A DNA stretch of 64,000 bases from Novosphingobium sp. PP1Y (lineage in GTDB: Bacteria; Pseudomonadota; Alphaproteobacteria; Sphingomonadales; Sphingomonadaceae), in contig NC_015580.1 in the NCBI RefSeq assembly GCF_000253255.1, forward strand, positions 3,299,001 through 3,363,000, given 5' to 3'. Made by a program: the position numbers and the translations under genes. Below, piece by piece: positions 1-8,441 of the stretch (within the stretch, counting starts at the first letter, position 1; every line of letters starts with the position of its first letter). Under the pieces are notes generated by a model. That model did not search any database and had not been told where the DNA came from. It was given only the letters and a program-made list of their open reading frames with translations.

Positions 1-46
1 GTGCGGGCGCCATCCAGAGCCTTGGTAAATTGTGAAGCGCTTGGCA

Positions 47-1276
47 TCACGCCCTCTCGAAAATCGCGGCGAGGCCCTGGCCGCCGCCGATGCACATCGT
101 TTCGAGGCCATAGCGGCTTCCGCGCCGCTGCATCTCGCGCGTCAGATTGGCGAGGATGCGCCCGCCCGTCGCGCCAATCGGGTGCCCGAGCGAGATGCCC
201 GAACCGTTGACGTTGAGAATCTCGTGCCGGCTGTCGTCGTCCGACCAGCCCCAGCCTTTGAGCACGGCGAGCACTTGCGGGGCGAAGGCCTCGTTGAGTT
301 CGATCACGCCGAGATCATTCCAGCCAAGGCCCGAGCGGCGGAAGAGCCGCTCGACCGCCGGCACCGGGCCGATGCCCATGCGGCTCGGTTCGCAGCCTGC
401 CGCGGCCCATGAATGGAACCAGGCGATAGGTTCGAGTCCCAGTTCCTCCAGCTTGTCCTCGGCGACGACGAGGCAGGCGGCACCGGCATCGTTCTGCTGG
501 CTGGCATTGCCCGCCGTCACCACCCCGCCTTCGAGCGGACGCAGCGCACCGAGCGATTCCATCGTGGCATCGGCACGGTAGCCCTCGTCGTGAGCGAACA
601 GCACGGGATCGCCCTTGCGCTGCGGGACGGGCACGGGAACCAGTTCATCGGCGAACAGGCCGTTCGCCCAGGCTGCCGTGGCGCGCTGGTGGCTGCGAAC
701 GGCATAGGCATCGCAAGCCTCGCGCGTGATACCATAATCCTTGGCGCAATTTTCTGCCGTTTCGATCATGCCGGTGATGACGCCAAAGCGCGAAATCGGC
801 TGGCTCATCACCCGCCCGCGCGTCAGCCGATCGTGCAGTTCCAACCCGCCCGACTTCACGCCCTTGCGGATCTGGGTCGTGTAATGTTCGACGTTGGACA
901 TGGACTCGACACCGCCCGCCAGCACCACGTCGCTGGCGCCGGTCTGGACCATCATCGCCGCGTCGATCACCGCCTGGAGCCCTGAGCCGCAGCGCCGGTC
1001 AAGCTGGTAGCCGGGAACCTCGATCGGATAGCCCGCCGCCAGCCACGACCAGCGCCCGATCGCCGGGGCCTCGCCATTGCCATAGCCTTGGGCAAAAACG
1101 ACATCATCGACCCGTGCGGGATCGATCCCGGTTCGCTCGATCAGCGCCTTGATGATGACGGCACCGAGATCGCCTGCGCCCATCGAGGACAGCGATCCGC
1201 CGAACTTGCCGACGGCGGTGCGAAGGGGCGCGACGATGGCGGCCCTTCGCAGACTTTGGGTGCGGAGCTGGGTCAT
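47..1276 (-). CDS. Thiolase (acetyl-CoA acyltransferase family), left copy
   Basis: The 409-residue protein is a full-length thiolase. It probably performs the CoA-dependent cleavage of a 3-ketoacyl-CoA in the cytoplasm. The nucleophile cysteine lies in LDRRCGSGLQ near residue 96, the histidine in the NGSGISLGHPIGATG block and the second cysteine in MCIGGGQGLAA near the C-terminus. The frame stays open upstream to 1738, but homology begins at MTQLRTQ, and this ATG overlaps the stop of the CoA-transferase gene as ATGA, so I chose 1276. It is the last gene of the minus-strand run SDR, dehydrogenase, CoA-transferase, thiolase. The part from 684 upward is identical to the right-hand copy that begins at 63408. 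Substrate unknown. Confidence 0.92.
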   Translation of the reverse strand: MTQLRTQSLRRAAIVAPLRTAVGKFGGSLSSMGAGDLGAVIIKALIERTGIDPARVDDVVFAQGYGNGEAPAIGRWSWLAAGYPIEVPGYQLDRRCGSGLQAVIDAAMMVQTGASDVVLAGGVESMSNVEHYTTQIRKGVKSGGLELHDRLTRGRVMSQPISRFGVITGMIETAENCAKDYGITREACDAYAVRSHQRATAAWANGLFADELVPVPVPQRKGDPVLFAHDEGYRADATMESLGALRPLEGGVVTAGNASQQNDAGAACLVVAEDKLEELGLEPIAWFHSWAAAGCEPSRMGIGPVPAVERLFRRSGLGWNDLGVIELNEAFAPQVLAVLKGWGWSDDDSRHEILNVNGSGISLGHPIGATGGRILANLTREMQRRGSRYGLETMCIGGGQGLAAIFERA

Positions 1277-1866
1277 GCGGCGGTTCCTACGATTCCGGAG
1301 TCGATGAGGCGGGCGATTTCGCCCGAGGAGAGGTTGAGGCGTTGGCTGAGCACCTCTTCGCTGTGCTGGCCATTGCGCGGGGCGCTCTGCGGGGCGGTGC
1401 GCTCCACCTGCGGAACCGAGGCGAAGGCTCCTGCGGCGGGATAGACCAGATGGCTGGGGTTCGGAGCGGAACCGAAGATCGGATTGTCCGCCACCATGGC
1501 CGGATCGTTCACCGCGTCGAGCATGGTGCGATAGGCGGAATGGACCACGCCCGCGGCATCGAAGGCCGCGGCCAGTTCTGCATGGCCGCGCGCCGCAATC
1601 GCTGCCTCGAACAGCGAGAACAGGGCGTCGCGGTGGGCAAAGCGCAGGCCATCGTCCCTGGCGAAGGACACGCCGCGCGTCGCCTCTATGGCGGCGATGG
1701 CCTCGCCGATGCCGAGCACGCTGATCAGGTTCGACCATTGGCGCGGCGTGACCACCACGATCATGGTCCGCTGGCCGTCGGCTGTCACGAAATCGCGCCC
1801 GAACAGGCCATAGACGGCATTGCCGGTGCGCGGCCGGTTGGCGTCTTCATAGACCATCTCGGCCAC
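684..1866. repeat. Perfect inverted repeat, left arm (partner 62818-64000)
   Basis: Position p in this arm pairs with position 64684 minus p on the other strand. I found no mismatch in the stretches compared, and the shadow reading frames on the opposite strand are also residue-for-residue identical. Inward of 1866 the two copies differ at about every third base. Outward, the arm leaves the window on the right side, so the true length exceeds 1183 bp. It covers most of the thiolase gene and the 3' half of the CoA-transferase gene. Confidence 0.93.
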
Positions 1867-2472
1867 GCCGCCGAGATTGGCGACCGTGCCGATGGCGACA
1901 TCGGACAGGGGAATGCGCACTTCGCAGCCCTGCCCCCTGGCATCGCGGCGGCGCATCGCCGCCATCAGCGCAAAGGCGGCATAGGCACCGGCGAGCAAGT
2001 CCCAGGCGGGAAGCACGTGGTTCACCGGCTCAGGCCCCGGCCCGGTCATCATCGGATAGCCGACGGCATTGTTCACCGTGTAATCGAGGGCCGGCGAACC
2101 ATCGGGCCGGCCCATGACGCGCACGGTAATCAGGGCCGGACAGCCTTCTGCCAGCCTGTCATGCCCAAGGAAGCCTTTGGCGGGGAAATTAGTGATGAAC
2201 TGGCCGGTAGCACGCACCAGTTGCTGAAGCAGTTCGCGCCCTTCCGGCTTGCCGAGATCGAGCGCGACTGACTTCTTCGCTCGGTTGAGGTTTTCCCAAT
2301 AGAGCGAATCGTTGGCTTGCGTGACCGGCCAACGGCGGAAATCCGGCCCGCCGCCGATCTGGTCTACCCGGATCACCTCCGCCGCCATCTGCGCGCAATA
2401 GAGCCCGGCTGATGGCGAGGCGACGAAGCTTGACGCCTCGATGATCGAAAGTCCGTTCAGCAGATCGTACAT
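1273..2472 (-). CDS. Family III (CaiB/BaiF) CoA-transferase, left copy
   Basis: A 399-residue protein of the CaiB/BaiF family, which moves CoA between carboxylic acids without a covalent acyl-enzyme of the family I type; alpha-methylacyl-CoA racemases share the fold. The N-terminal EASSFVASPSAGLYCAQMAAEVI block and the central SDVAIGTVANLGG block fit this family. It follows the acyl-CoA dehydrogenase by 6 bp and its stop overlaps the thiolase start. Its likely job is to activate the acid that enters the cluster. Residues after SDVAIGTVANLGG match the right copy exactly, whereas the N-terminal half carries scattered substitutions, so this gene is a mosaic with respect to its paralogue. Confidence 0.88.
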   Translation of the reverse strand: MYDLLNGLSIIEASSFVASPSAGLYCAQMAAEVIRVDQIGGGPDFRRWPVTQANDSLYWENLNRAKKSVALDLGKPEGRELLQQLVRATGQFITNFPAKGFLGHDRLAEGCPALITVRVMGRPDGSPALDYTVNNAVGYPMMTGPGPEPVNHVLPAWDLLAGAYAAFALMAAMRRRDARGQGCEVRIPLSDVAIGTVANLGGVAEMVYEDANRPRTGNAVYGLFGRDFVTADGQRTMIVVVTPRQWSNLISVLGIGEAIAAIEATRGVSFARDDGLRFAHRDALFSLFEAAIAARGHAELAAAFDAAGVVHSAYRTMLDAVNDPAMVADNPIFGSAPNPSHLVYPAAGAFASVPQVERTAPQSAPRNGQHSEEVLSQRLNLSSGEIARLIDSGIVGTAA

Positions 2473-2478
2473 GCTCGG

Positions 2479-3654
2479 TCATTCCCACGTTCCGGCGTGG
2501 AATTCACGCAGCATACGTTTGGCGATCTGCAATTGAAGGATCTGCGTGGTGCCTTCGTAGATGCGATAGACGCGGGCATCGCGGTAGAAGCGTTCGGCAT
2601 CGTATTCCGCCAAATAGCCCGCCCCGCCATAGACTTGCACGCAGCGATCGACCACGCGGCCACACATTTCCGAGGCGAAGACCTTGAACGCGGCAGCCTT
2701 GCGCAGCACGTTCTCGCCGCAATCGGCGCGGGCGGTGACATCGGCCATCATGCATTCGGCGGCATAGATTTCCGTCTCGCTTTCCGCGAGCATCTGCTGG
2801 ATCAGCTGGAAATTGGCGATCGGCTCGCCAAAGGCCTTGCGCTCCGTCGCATAGCGCAGCGCCGAATCGAGCGCCCGCTTGGCATAGGCCGCGGAAGCCG
2901 CGCCCACCGATATGCGGCCGTTGTCGAGGCTCTTCATCGCGATGACGAAGCCCCGGCCCGTCTCGCCGCCCAGCAGGGCATCGTCGGGCAGATGGACGTC
3001 TTCCAGAATGATATCGGCGATCGAACTGCCCGCCTGCCCCATCTTCTTGTCGATCTTGCCGACCGAAACGCCGGGCGTGTCCATCGGCACGATGAAGGCG
3101 GAAACGTGCGCGTTCTTGGGCAGGGCTTCCTTGGCGGTGCGCGCCATGATCACCGCCACCCCGGCATAGGGCGAATTGGTGATGTAGCGCTTGGTGCCAT
3201 TGAGCACCCAGCCCTGGTCGGTCTTCACCGCCGTGGTCTGCATGCCAGCGGAATCGGAGCCCGATCCCGGTTCGGTCAGCCCGAATGCGGCAATCTCGCC
3301 CGCCGCGAGCCGCGGCAGCCATTCGGCCTTCTGCGTTTCTGTCCCTCCGTTCTTCAGCGCCGAGCAGACCATGCCGATATTCATCGACACGATCGAGCGG
3401 AAGGCCGGCATGGCATAGGACAGGGCATGCACCGTGCGGGCATACTGGCTGATGTTCATCCCCGCGCCGCCGAACTCCTCGGGGATCGTCAGCCCGAACA
3501 GGCCCATGTCGCGCATGTCCTGCACGATGTCTTGCGGCAGGGCATCGGCTTCGATCACTTGCTGCTCCGCCGGGACCAGCCGTTCGCGCACGAAACGCTG
3601 CAACTGTTCGATGAACTGTTGGAAGTCTTCGACATCCATGCCGGGATTGTTCAT
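2479..3654 (-). CDS. Acyl-CoA dehydrogenase A (catalytic Glu present), left copy
   Basis: A 391-residue FAD-dependent acyl-CoA dehydrogenase of normal length. FGLTEPGSGSDSAGMQT is the flavin-binding signature, and RIYEGTTQI near residue 367 holds the usual catalytic glutamate. It would introduce a 2,3-double bond into an acyl-CoA thioester and pass electrons to ETF. The gene lies between the SDR and the CoA-transferase, 6 bp from the latter. A paralogue lies at 61030-62205 with most residues identical. The second dehydrogenase of the same cluster (5460-6629) lacks the YEGT glutamate, so a mixed complex is possible. Confidence 0.92.
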   Translation of the reverse strand: MNNPGMDVEDFQQFIEQLQRFVRERLVPAEQQVIEADALPQDIVQDMRDMGLFGLTIPEEFGGAGMNISQYARTVHALSYAMPAFRSIVSMNIGMVCSALKNGGTETQKAEWLPRLAAGEIAAFGLTEPGSGSDSAGMQTTAVKTDQGWVLNGTKRYITNSPYAGVAVIMARTAKEALPKNAHVSAFIVPMDTPGVSVGKIDKKMGQAGSSIADIILEDVHLPDDALLGGETGRGFVIAMKSLDNGRISVGAASAAYAKRALDSALRYATERKAFGEPIANFQLIQQMLAESETEIYAAECMMADVTARADCGENVLRKAAAFKVFASEMCGRVVDRCVQVYGGAGYLAEYDAERFYRDARVYRIYEGTTQILQLQIAKRMLREFHAGTWE

Positions 3655-3683
3655 GGCGTTCCTAAATGCCGCGAGAGCGGACG

Positions 3684-4598
3684 TCAGATGGGGTCGTAGG
3701 GGAATACATGCGCCGAAACTTCGTCCGCGCGCGCAAAGCTGGGGCTAAAGGAGGGAATCAGCTCGGCGGCTATAGCCTCTGGCGTCCATCCTTCCAGCTT
3801 CGTCATCGAACGGAGCGGACGAGGCTTGCAAAACAGCGAGATCTCGTTCTTACGCACCGCGAAGACTTGGTTCGTCACTTCTTTCGAGGCGTCGGAAGCG
3901 AGATAGACCACCAACGGCGCGACCTTGTCCGCGCTCATCGACTTGAGTCGCTCGACGCGCCGCTTCTGATCCTCCGTTTCAACGGGGATCGATCCCGTCA
4001 TCCGACTCCATGCGAATGGCGCGATGCAATTGGAGCGCACCCCGGCGCGTGCCATGTCGAGCGCGATGGACTGCGACAGGCCAACTATCGCGAGCTTGGC
4101 CGCGCTGTAGTTCGCCTGACCGATGTTGCCGATCAGGCCCGATGTCGAGGTGAAGTGGATGAAACTGCCTGACCGCTGCTCCCGGAAATAAGGCGTCGCA
4201 GCCTTCGACACGTTGAATGAGCCGTGCAGGTGGACATCGATCACCGCGCGCCAGTCCTCTTGGCTCATCCGATGCCAAATTGCATCGCGCAGGATTCCGG
4301 CATTGTTGATCACGGCATCGATCCGACCGAACTGCTGCACGGCAGCCTCGATGATCGACGCTGCGCCGCGCGGATCGGCCACGCTCGCAAGATTAGCATG
4401 GGCCCGCCCACCCGCGGCAAGAATGTCCTCGACAGTTCGCCTGGCAGGCTCCGCGTCCGCGCCATCGCCAGTGCCGCTCCCCCCCAGATCATTGACCACC
4501 ACCGATGCGCCATGACGTGCGCAAAGTAGGGCGATTTCCCGACCGACCCCGCGACCAGCGCCGGTCACGGCTACCACTTTGCCTGCAAGCATGTCCAT
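3684..4598 (-). CDS. SDR, (R)-3-hydroxyacyl-CoA dehydrogenase-like (MFE-2 type), left copy
   Basis: A 304-residue short-chain dehydrogenase. The Rossmann motif is TGAGRGVGRE near residue 12, then NNAG, and the active-site tyrosine and lysine sit in YSAAK. The sequence style (VVVNDLGGSGTG, long C-terminal tail) resembles the dehydrogenase domain of MFE-2 beta-oxidation enzymes. The open frame extends 18 codons upstream, but the right-hand paralogue starts at the matching MDML, so I chose 4598. It is transcribed divergently from the IclR gene. With the MaoC-type hydratase it would form an (R)-specific hydration and oxidation pair. Substrate unknown. Confidence 0.86.
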   Translation of the reverse strand: MDMLAGKVVAVTGAGRGVGREIALLCARHGASVVVNDLGGSGTGDGADAEPARRTVEDILAAGGRAHANLASVADPRGAASIIEAAVQQFGRIDAVINNAGILRDAIWHRMSQEDWRAVIDVHLHGSFNVSKAATPYFREQRSGSFIHFTSTSGLIGNIGQANYSAAKLAIVGLSQSIALDMARAGVRSNCIAPFAWSRMTGSIPVETEDQKRRVERLKSMSADKVAPLVVYLASDASKEVTNQVFAVRKNEISLFCKPRPLRSMTKLEGWTPEAIAAELIPSFSPSFARADEVSAHVFPYDPI

Positions 4599-4700
4599 TT
4601 TGCAGCCCCTCCGTCCCGAGGCACCCACCCTACGATCAGATGCCCCCCTCATTCAACATTAAAGATTGCATTGCATATATCTGAAAGATAAAAGCCGAAT
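4599..4700. promoter_or_regulatory. Divergent promoter region, left SDR/IclR
   Basis: A 102-bp gap between divergent genes. It is clearly AT-richer than its flanks and holds AGATTGCATTGCATATATCT at 4664-4683, an imperfect palindrome that could be an IclR operator. No unambiguous -35/-10 pair can be called. Confidence 0.45.
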
Positions 4701-5444
4701 TTGGTAGCTCCGGTTCGCTCGGAATCTCATGCAATTGCAATTCTCCATCTGCTTTCGAACCGGAGCGAGGCCCAAACCTTGACTCAGATCGCGCGATCCG
4801 TCGGCCTCAGTCCTTCGAGTTGCCTGAACTTGCTCAAGACCCTTCTTTGGGAAGGAGCAGTGGAAATGAAAACAGGCAAACGCTATGAGCTTGCCGAATC
4901 TTGGAGCGGCATCCGCGGCCTCGTAGAAGATCGACGAGCGCAGTTCATTTCCCGTGCTCAGTCCCAGTTGACCTGGTTTGCAAGGAACCACAACGCTACC
5001 GTCGGCCTCTGGAACGTGAGCAGGTCCGAACGCGTGAAATTGATTGCACTGGGCGAAAATGAATCTCCCACCCGTATCCTTCTCGCATTGGGGCAACGCC
5101 AGCCTTTAGGTGCTGGCTCCATCGGTAGAGCCCTTGCCGCAGAGCAAGATATCGACAAGGCGGAGATGCGGCGAAGATTTGCTGAATGCCGCTGGGCGCG
5201 CCCGCTGGACTTCACCGAATTTGCCGCGCAGGTAGAGCAGTCCCGACGGGATGGCTTTGCCACCGATAACGGCTTCGCCTTCGCCGGTGTTGCATCCGTC
5301 GCCTGCTTTCTAGCCGCCGACTTAGGACCATACTGCGTTTCGGCCTCCGTTTTCGCGGGAATGCGTGACGTGGCTGAGATGCGCAAACTCGGACTCGGAT
5401 TGCGCCGGACCGCCGCAACGATCAAAGCTGCCGAAATGCCCTAA
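4701..5444 (+). CDS. IclR-family transcriptional regulator, left copy
   Basis: A 247-residue IclR regulator with an N-terminal winged helix (LTQIARSVGLSPSSCLNLLKTL, about residues 27-50) and a C-terminal effector domain ending near residue 240. The only reasonable start is TTG at 4701, matching VGPVRS/VAPVRS at the N-terminus of the right paralogue; no in-frame ATG lies upstream. It is divergent from the SDR and 15 bp upstream of acyl-CoA dehydrogenase B, so it probably controls both arms of the cluster. Its DNA is visibly AT-richer than the right-hand copy at 59241-59990, so the two are not products of a recent duplication. The effector is probably an acid or CoA ester of the pathway (inference). 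Confidence 0.88.
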   Translation: MVAPVRSESHAIAILHLLSNRSEAQTLTQIARSVGLSPSSCLNLLKTLLWEGAVEMKTGKRYELAESWSGIRGLVEDRRAQFISRAQSQLTWFARNHNATVGLWNVSRSERVKLIALGENESPTRILLALGQRQPLGAGSIGRALAAEQDIDKAEMRRRFAECRWARPLDFTEFAAQVEQSRRDGFATDNGFAFAGVASVACFLAADLGPYCVSASVFAGMRDVAEMRKLGLGLRRTAATIKAAEMP

Positions 5445-5459
5445 TAGTAGTTTGATAGG

Positions 5460-6629
5460 GTGAATCCAGCTATGCACGAAGAACCTAGCTTTGACGAAAT
5501 CCGCAATGCAGTCCGCAGACTTTGCGCGGATTTTCCGTCCCACTATTGGATGGAACTTGATCGGAACCGAAGCTATCCCACATCTTTCGTCAAGTCGTTA
5601 ACCGACGCGGGTTTCCTGTCTGTCCTCATTCCTGAAGAATTCGGCGGCTCGGGGCTAGGGCTTGGCGCGGCGACAGCTGTTCTTGAGGAAATTCATCGCA
5701 CCGGTTGCAATGGTGGCGCGTGCCATGCCCAGCTATACACCATGGGCACGCTACTGCGCCACGGTTCGACGGAACAGAAGGCGCGCTACCTGCCGGGCAT
5801 CGCCAGCGGCGCGCTGCGTCTGCAGGCCTTTGCCGTGACCGAGGCAGGAGCCGGGTCGGACACCACCCGGATCACAACCACAGCACGCCGCGATGGCGAC
5901 GATTACGTGATCAACGGCCAGAAGATCTGGATCAGCAGAGCCGAGCATTCTGATCTGATGGTCCTGTTGTGCCGTACAACGCCGCGTGATCAGGTTCCGC
6001 GTTCGTCTGACGGCATGAGCGTTCTGATTGTGGAGTTACGCGAAGCCTTGGGAAGAGGTCTTACAGTAAGCCCCATACGCACGATGCTCAATCATGCGAC
6101 GACCGAACTGTTCTTTGATGACCTGCGTGTCCCAGCCCAGAATCTTATCGGAGTAGAGGGTCAAGGTTTTCGATACATCCTCGACGGGATGAACGCAGAA
6201 CGAATTCTGATCGCGTCGGAATGCGTTGGTGATGCGCGTTTCTTCATTGATCGGGCCAGCGACTACGCCAAGCAGCGCCACGTTTTCAACCGTCCGATCG
6301 GCCAGAACCAAGGGGTACAGTTTCCCATCGCCCGCGCTTTCGTGCAGGCAACATCGGCGGCGCTTATGGTCGAGCATGCCGTCTCAAGGTACGAAACGGG
6401 ACAATCCTGCGGAACCGAAGCGAACATGGCCAAACTAGCCGCTTCGGAGGCTTCATGGTTTGCGGCGGACATGTGCCTCCAAACGCACGGCGGGTTCGGC
6501 TTTGCTGAGGAATACGATATCGAACGCAAATTTCGGGAGACCCGCCTCTATCAAGTCGCGCCAATCTCGACCAATCTCATCCTCAGCCATGTAGCGACCC
6601 ACGCATTGGGCCTCCCAAAGTCGTTTTGA
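5460..6629 (+). CDS. Acyl-CoA dehydrogenase B (unusual active-site segment), left copy
   Basis: A 389-residue acyl-CoA dehydrogenase with the flavin motif AVTEAGAGSDTTRI and the C-terminal block HGGFGFAEEYDIERKF. Where the family normally has YEGT with the catalytic glutamate, this protein has RLYQVAPISTN. The base may be elsewhere, or the protein may be a partner subunit of dehydrogenase A. The GTG at 5460 was chosen over ATG 5472 because the residues PAMHEE upstream of the ATG are conserved in the right copy (KPAMHEE). It lies 15 bp after the IclR gene and before the MaoC-type hydratase. Confidence 0.86.
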   Translation: MNPAMHEEPSFDEIRNAVRRLCADFPSHYWMELDRNRSYPTSFVKSLTDAGFLSVLIPEEFGGSGLGLGAATAVLEEIHRTGCNGGACHAQLYTMGTLLRHGSTEQKARYLPGIASGALRLQAFAVTEAGAGSDTTRITTTARRDGDDYVINGQKIWISRAEHSDLMVLLCRTTPRDQVPRSSDGMSVLIVELREALGRGLTVSPIRTMLNHATTELFFDDLRVPAQNLIGVEGQGFRYILDGMNAERILIASECVGDARFFIDRASDYAKQRHVFNRPIGQNQGVQFPIARAFVQATSAALMVEHAVSRYETGQSCGTEANMAKLAASEASWFAADMCLQTHGGFGFAEEYDIERKFRETRLYQVAPISTNLILSHVATHALGLPKSF

Positions 6630-6732
6630 AGAGCCGACACCGCCTCGTCGCCACCTGGCGGGCTGACAGAACCGACCGCCTTTTGAAGACGTTCAATTTG
6701 ATGAATACCTCTTTTCGAGGATATCGGATGCC

Positions 6733-7620
6733 ATGCCGCTAGATGTATCCAAGTTGATGGCCTTCCCCATTCCTGATGGCAGGCAGGAAATCTACGCGCG
6801 CGACGTCGCATTCTATGCCTTGTCCGTGGGCATGGGCCAAGATCCACTTGATGCGCGACAACTCCCCTACGTCAATCCTGCGGCGAGGCTGAAGATCATG
6901 CCGTCGATAGCGTTGGTCATGGCCCATCCTGGCTTCTGGCTCGCCGATCCAGCCACAGGCGTCGATCCCGCGAGCGTCCTGCATGCCGAGCAAAGTTTCG
7001 ATCTGCTCGCGCCAATCCCGGCTGCAGGCATTGTAATCAGCCGGAGCCGCATCACCGACCTGATCGACAAGGGCCCTGGTAAGGGTGCCTTATTTGTCAC
7101 TGAAACCCAGCTCTATGACGGTATGAATCGTAATTTTGCACGGCTAGAAAGAACCACGTTCATACGCGGCGCAGGCGGGTTCGGGGGGAAAAACCCTCCC
7201 AAGGACGCTATCGACATGCCAGAGCGTGCACCCGATCATGTGATCGAATTGGCGACACGCCCCGAACAGGCGTTCTTCTACAGTCTCAACGGCGATACCA
7301 ACCAAATTCACCTAGATCCTGCAGCAGCGACAGACGCCGGGCTTAAGCGCCCAATATTGCAAGGGCTATGCACGGCAGGACTGGTTTGCCATGCTTTGCT
7401 TCGGTCGCTCGCCAACTATGATGAAACCAGATTGACCAGCGTCCGCTTGCGCTTCAGTGATATCGTCTTCCCGGGAGAAACCATAAGAGTTGAAATCTGG
7501 GACTGCGGTGCCTTCCGGGCATACGCGGCAGAACGGAACGTCATGGTGATCGATCGCGGACGATGCGCCATTAGAGCGATTTTCGATCATGCTGGATCAT
7601 ATCCGCAAGAACTGAAGTAG
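6733..7620 (+). CDS. MaoC-type enoyl-CoA hydratase, left copy, 3' end rewritten by IS630
   Basis: A 295-residue protein resembling hydratase 2 (two hot-dog folds, as in MFE-2). The second half carries the characteristic FYSLNGDTNQIHLDP segment with the catalytic Asp and His, followed by LQGLCTAGLVCHAL. It would hydrate trans-2-enoyl-CoA to (R)-3-hydroxyacyl-CoA. Compared with the 284-residue right paralogue, the last natural residues are about RGRCAI. From the TA at 7572 onward the reading frame runs into the IS630 terminal repeat and gains about 15 foreign residues before TAG at 7618. The core fold should survive, so the gene may still work. Confidence 0.85.
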   Translation: MPLDVSKLMAFPIPDGRQEIYARDVAFYALSVGMGQDPLDARQLPYVNPAARLKIMPSIALVMAHPGFWLADPATGVDPASVLHAEQSFDLLAPIPAAGIVISRSRITDLIDKGPGKGALFVTETQLYDGMNRNFARLERTTFIRGAGGFGGKNPPKDAIDMPERAPDHVIELATRPEQAFFYSLNGDTNQIHLDPAAATDAGLKRPILQGLCTAGLVCHALLRSLANYDETRLTSVRLRFSDIVFPGETIRVEIWDCGAFRAYAAERNVMVIDRGRCAIRAIFDHAGSYPQELK

Positions 7621-8187
7621 TTTGCGCATTCGTCAGGCAGGAAGATGTGTACGAGCCTTCCGATCAGGGACCACAAGCCGCTGACGGTCCTCTCTTCAGC
7701 CTTTCGCAGCATGGCCTTGAGGCGGGCGAAGGCCTTTTCGATGGGATTGAAGTCCGGACTGTAGGGCGGCAGGAAGCATAAGCTCGCTCCCGCTGCTTCG
7801 ATCCGCTCGCGCACCGAAGGGCGCTTGTGGCTCGACAGATTGTCCATGATGACGATGTCCCCGGGGCGCAGTTCGGGCAGCAGCACATGGGTGACATAGG
7901 CCTCGAACCAGTCGCCATTGATCGGACCGTCCAGCACCATCGGCGCGACCATGCCGGACATGCGCAGGCCCGCAACCAGCGTGGTGGTCTTGCGGTGGCC
8001 GTGGGGGAAGCCCATCCGCAACCGCTCGCCCTTCGGGCAGCGACCATGGCTGCGGGTCATGTTGGTTGCGGTCCATGTCTCGTCGATGAACACAAGGCGT
8101 TCGGGCTCAAGGTCGATCTGGCCATCGAACCAGTCCTGACGCTGCTTCAGAATGTCGGGACGGTCCTGCTCGATAGCGTGGCCAGTC

Positions 8188-8194
8188 TTTTTTT
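8188..8194 (-). other. A7 slippery run joining two transposase frames
   Basis: On the minus strand the sequence CGC-AAAAAAA-GACTGG follows MTR. The first frame stops soon after (KKRLATLSSRTVPTF stop), while the -1 frame reads KTGHAIEQDRP and continues into the DDE domain. A programmed -1 slip, as in other two-frame insertion sequences, or a simple indel would both explain it. Confidence 0.6.
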
Positions 8195-8252
8195 GCGCGT
8201 CATGCCCCGGCGCGCGAAGAAGCGATGAAGCCCCGCAACCGAGACGATCAGC

Positions 8253-8260
8253 CCGATCTC
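8253..8260. repeat. IS21 target duplication, left copy
   Basis: CCGATCTC, repeated at 10884-10891. It lies immediately outside the TGT terminus of the IS21 element. Confidence 0.85.
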
Positions 8261-8441
8261 TGTCGCGCGACGATCAGGGTGAGAAAGCGCGACAATCAAG
8301 ATGAGAATCCGGTGTGTCGGGATCGGCGGAGGGCGTAGCCCGTAGCCGGTCCCGACACACCGGAGGCGCTCTTTGCGGGGTGCCTGTGATGGTCGTGGTG
8401 GCCGCTATGCATCGGGTTTTCCGGGGAGGAGGACCTGGCGT

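Noticed and set aside
1277..1738. A 154-codon N-terminal extension of the thiolase
   Set aside because: It is low-complexity, Arg-rich sequence antiparallel in coding logic to the CoA-transferase gene, and the overlapping ATGA start at 1276 fits homologues.
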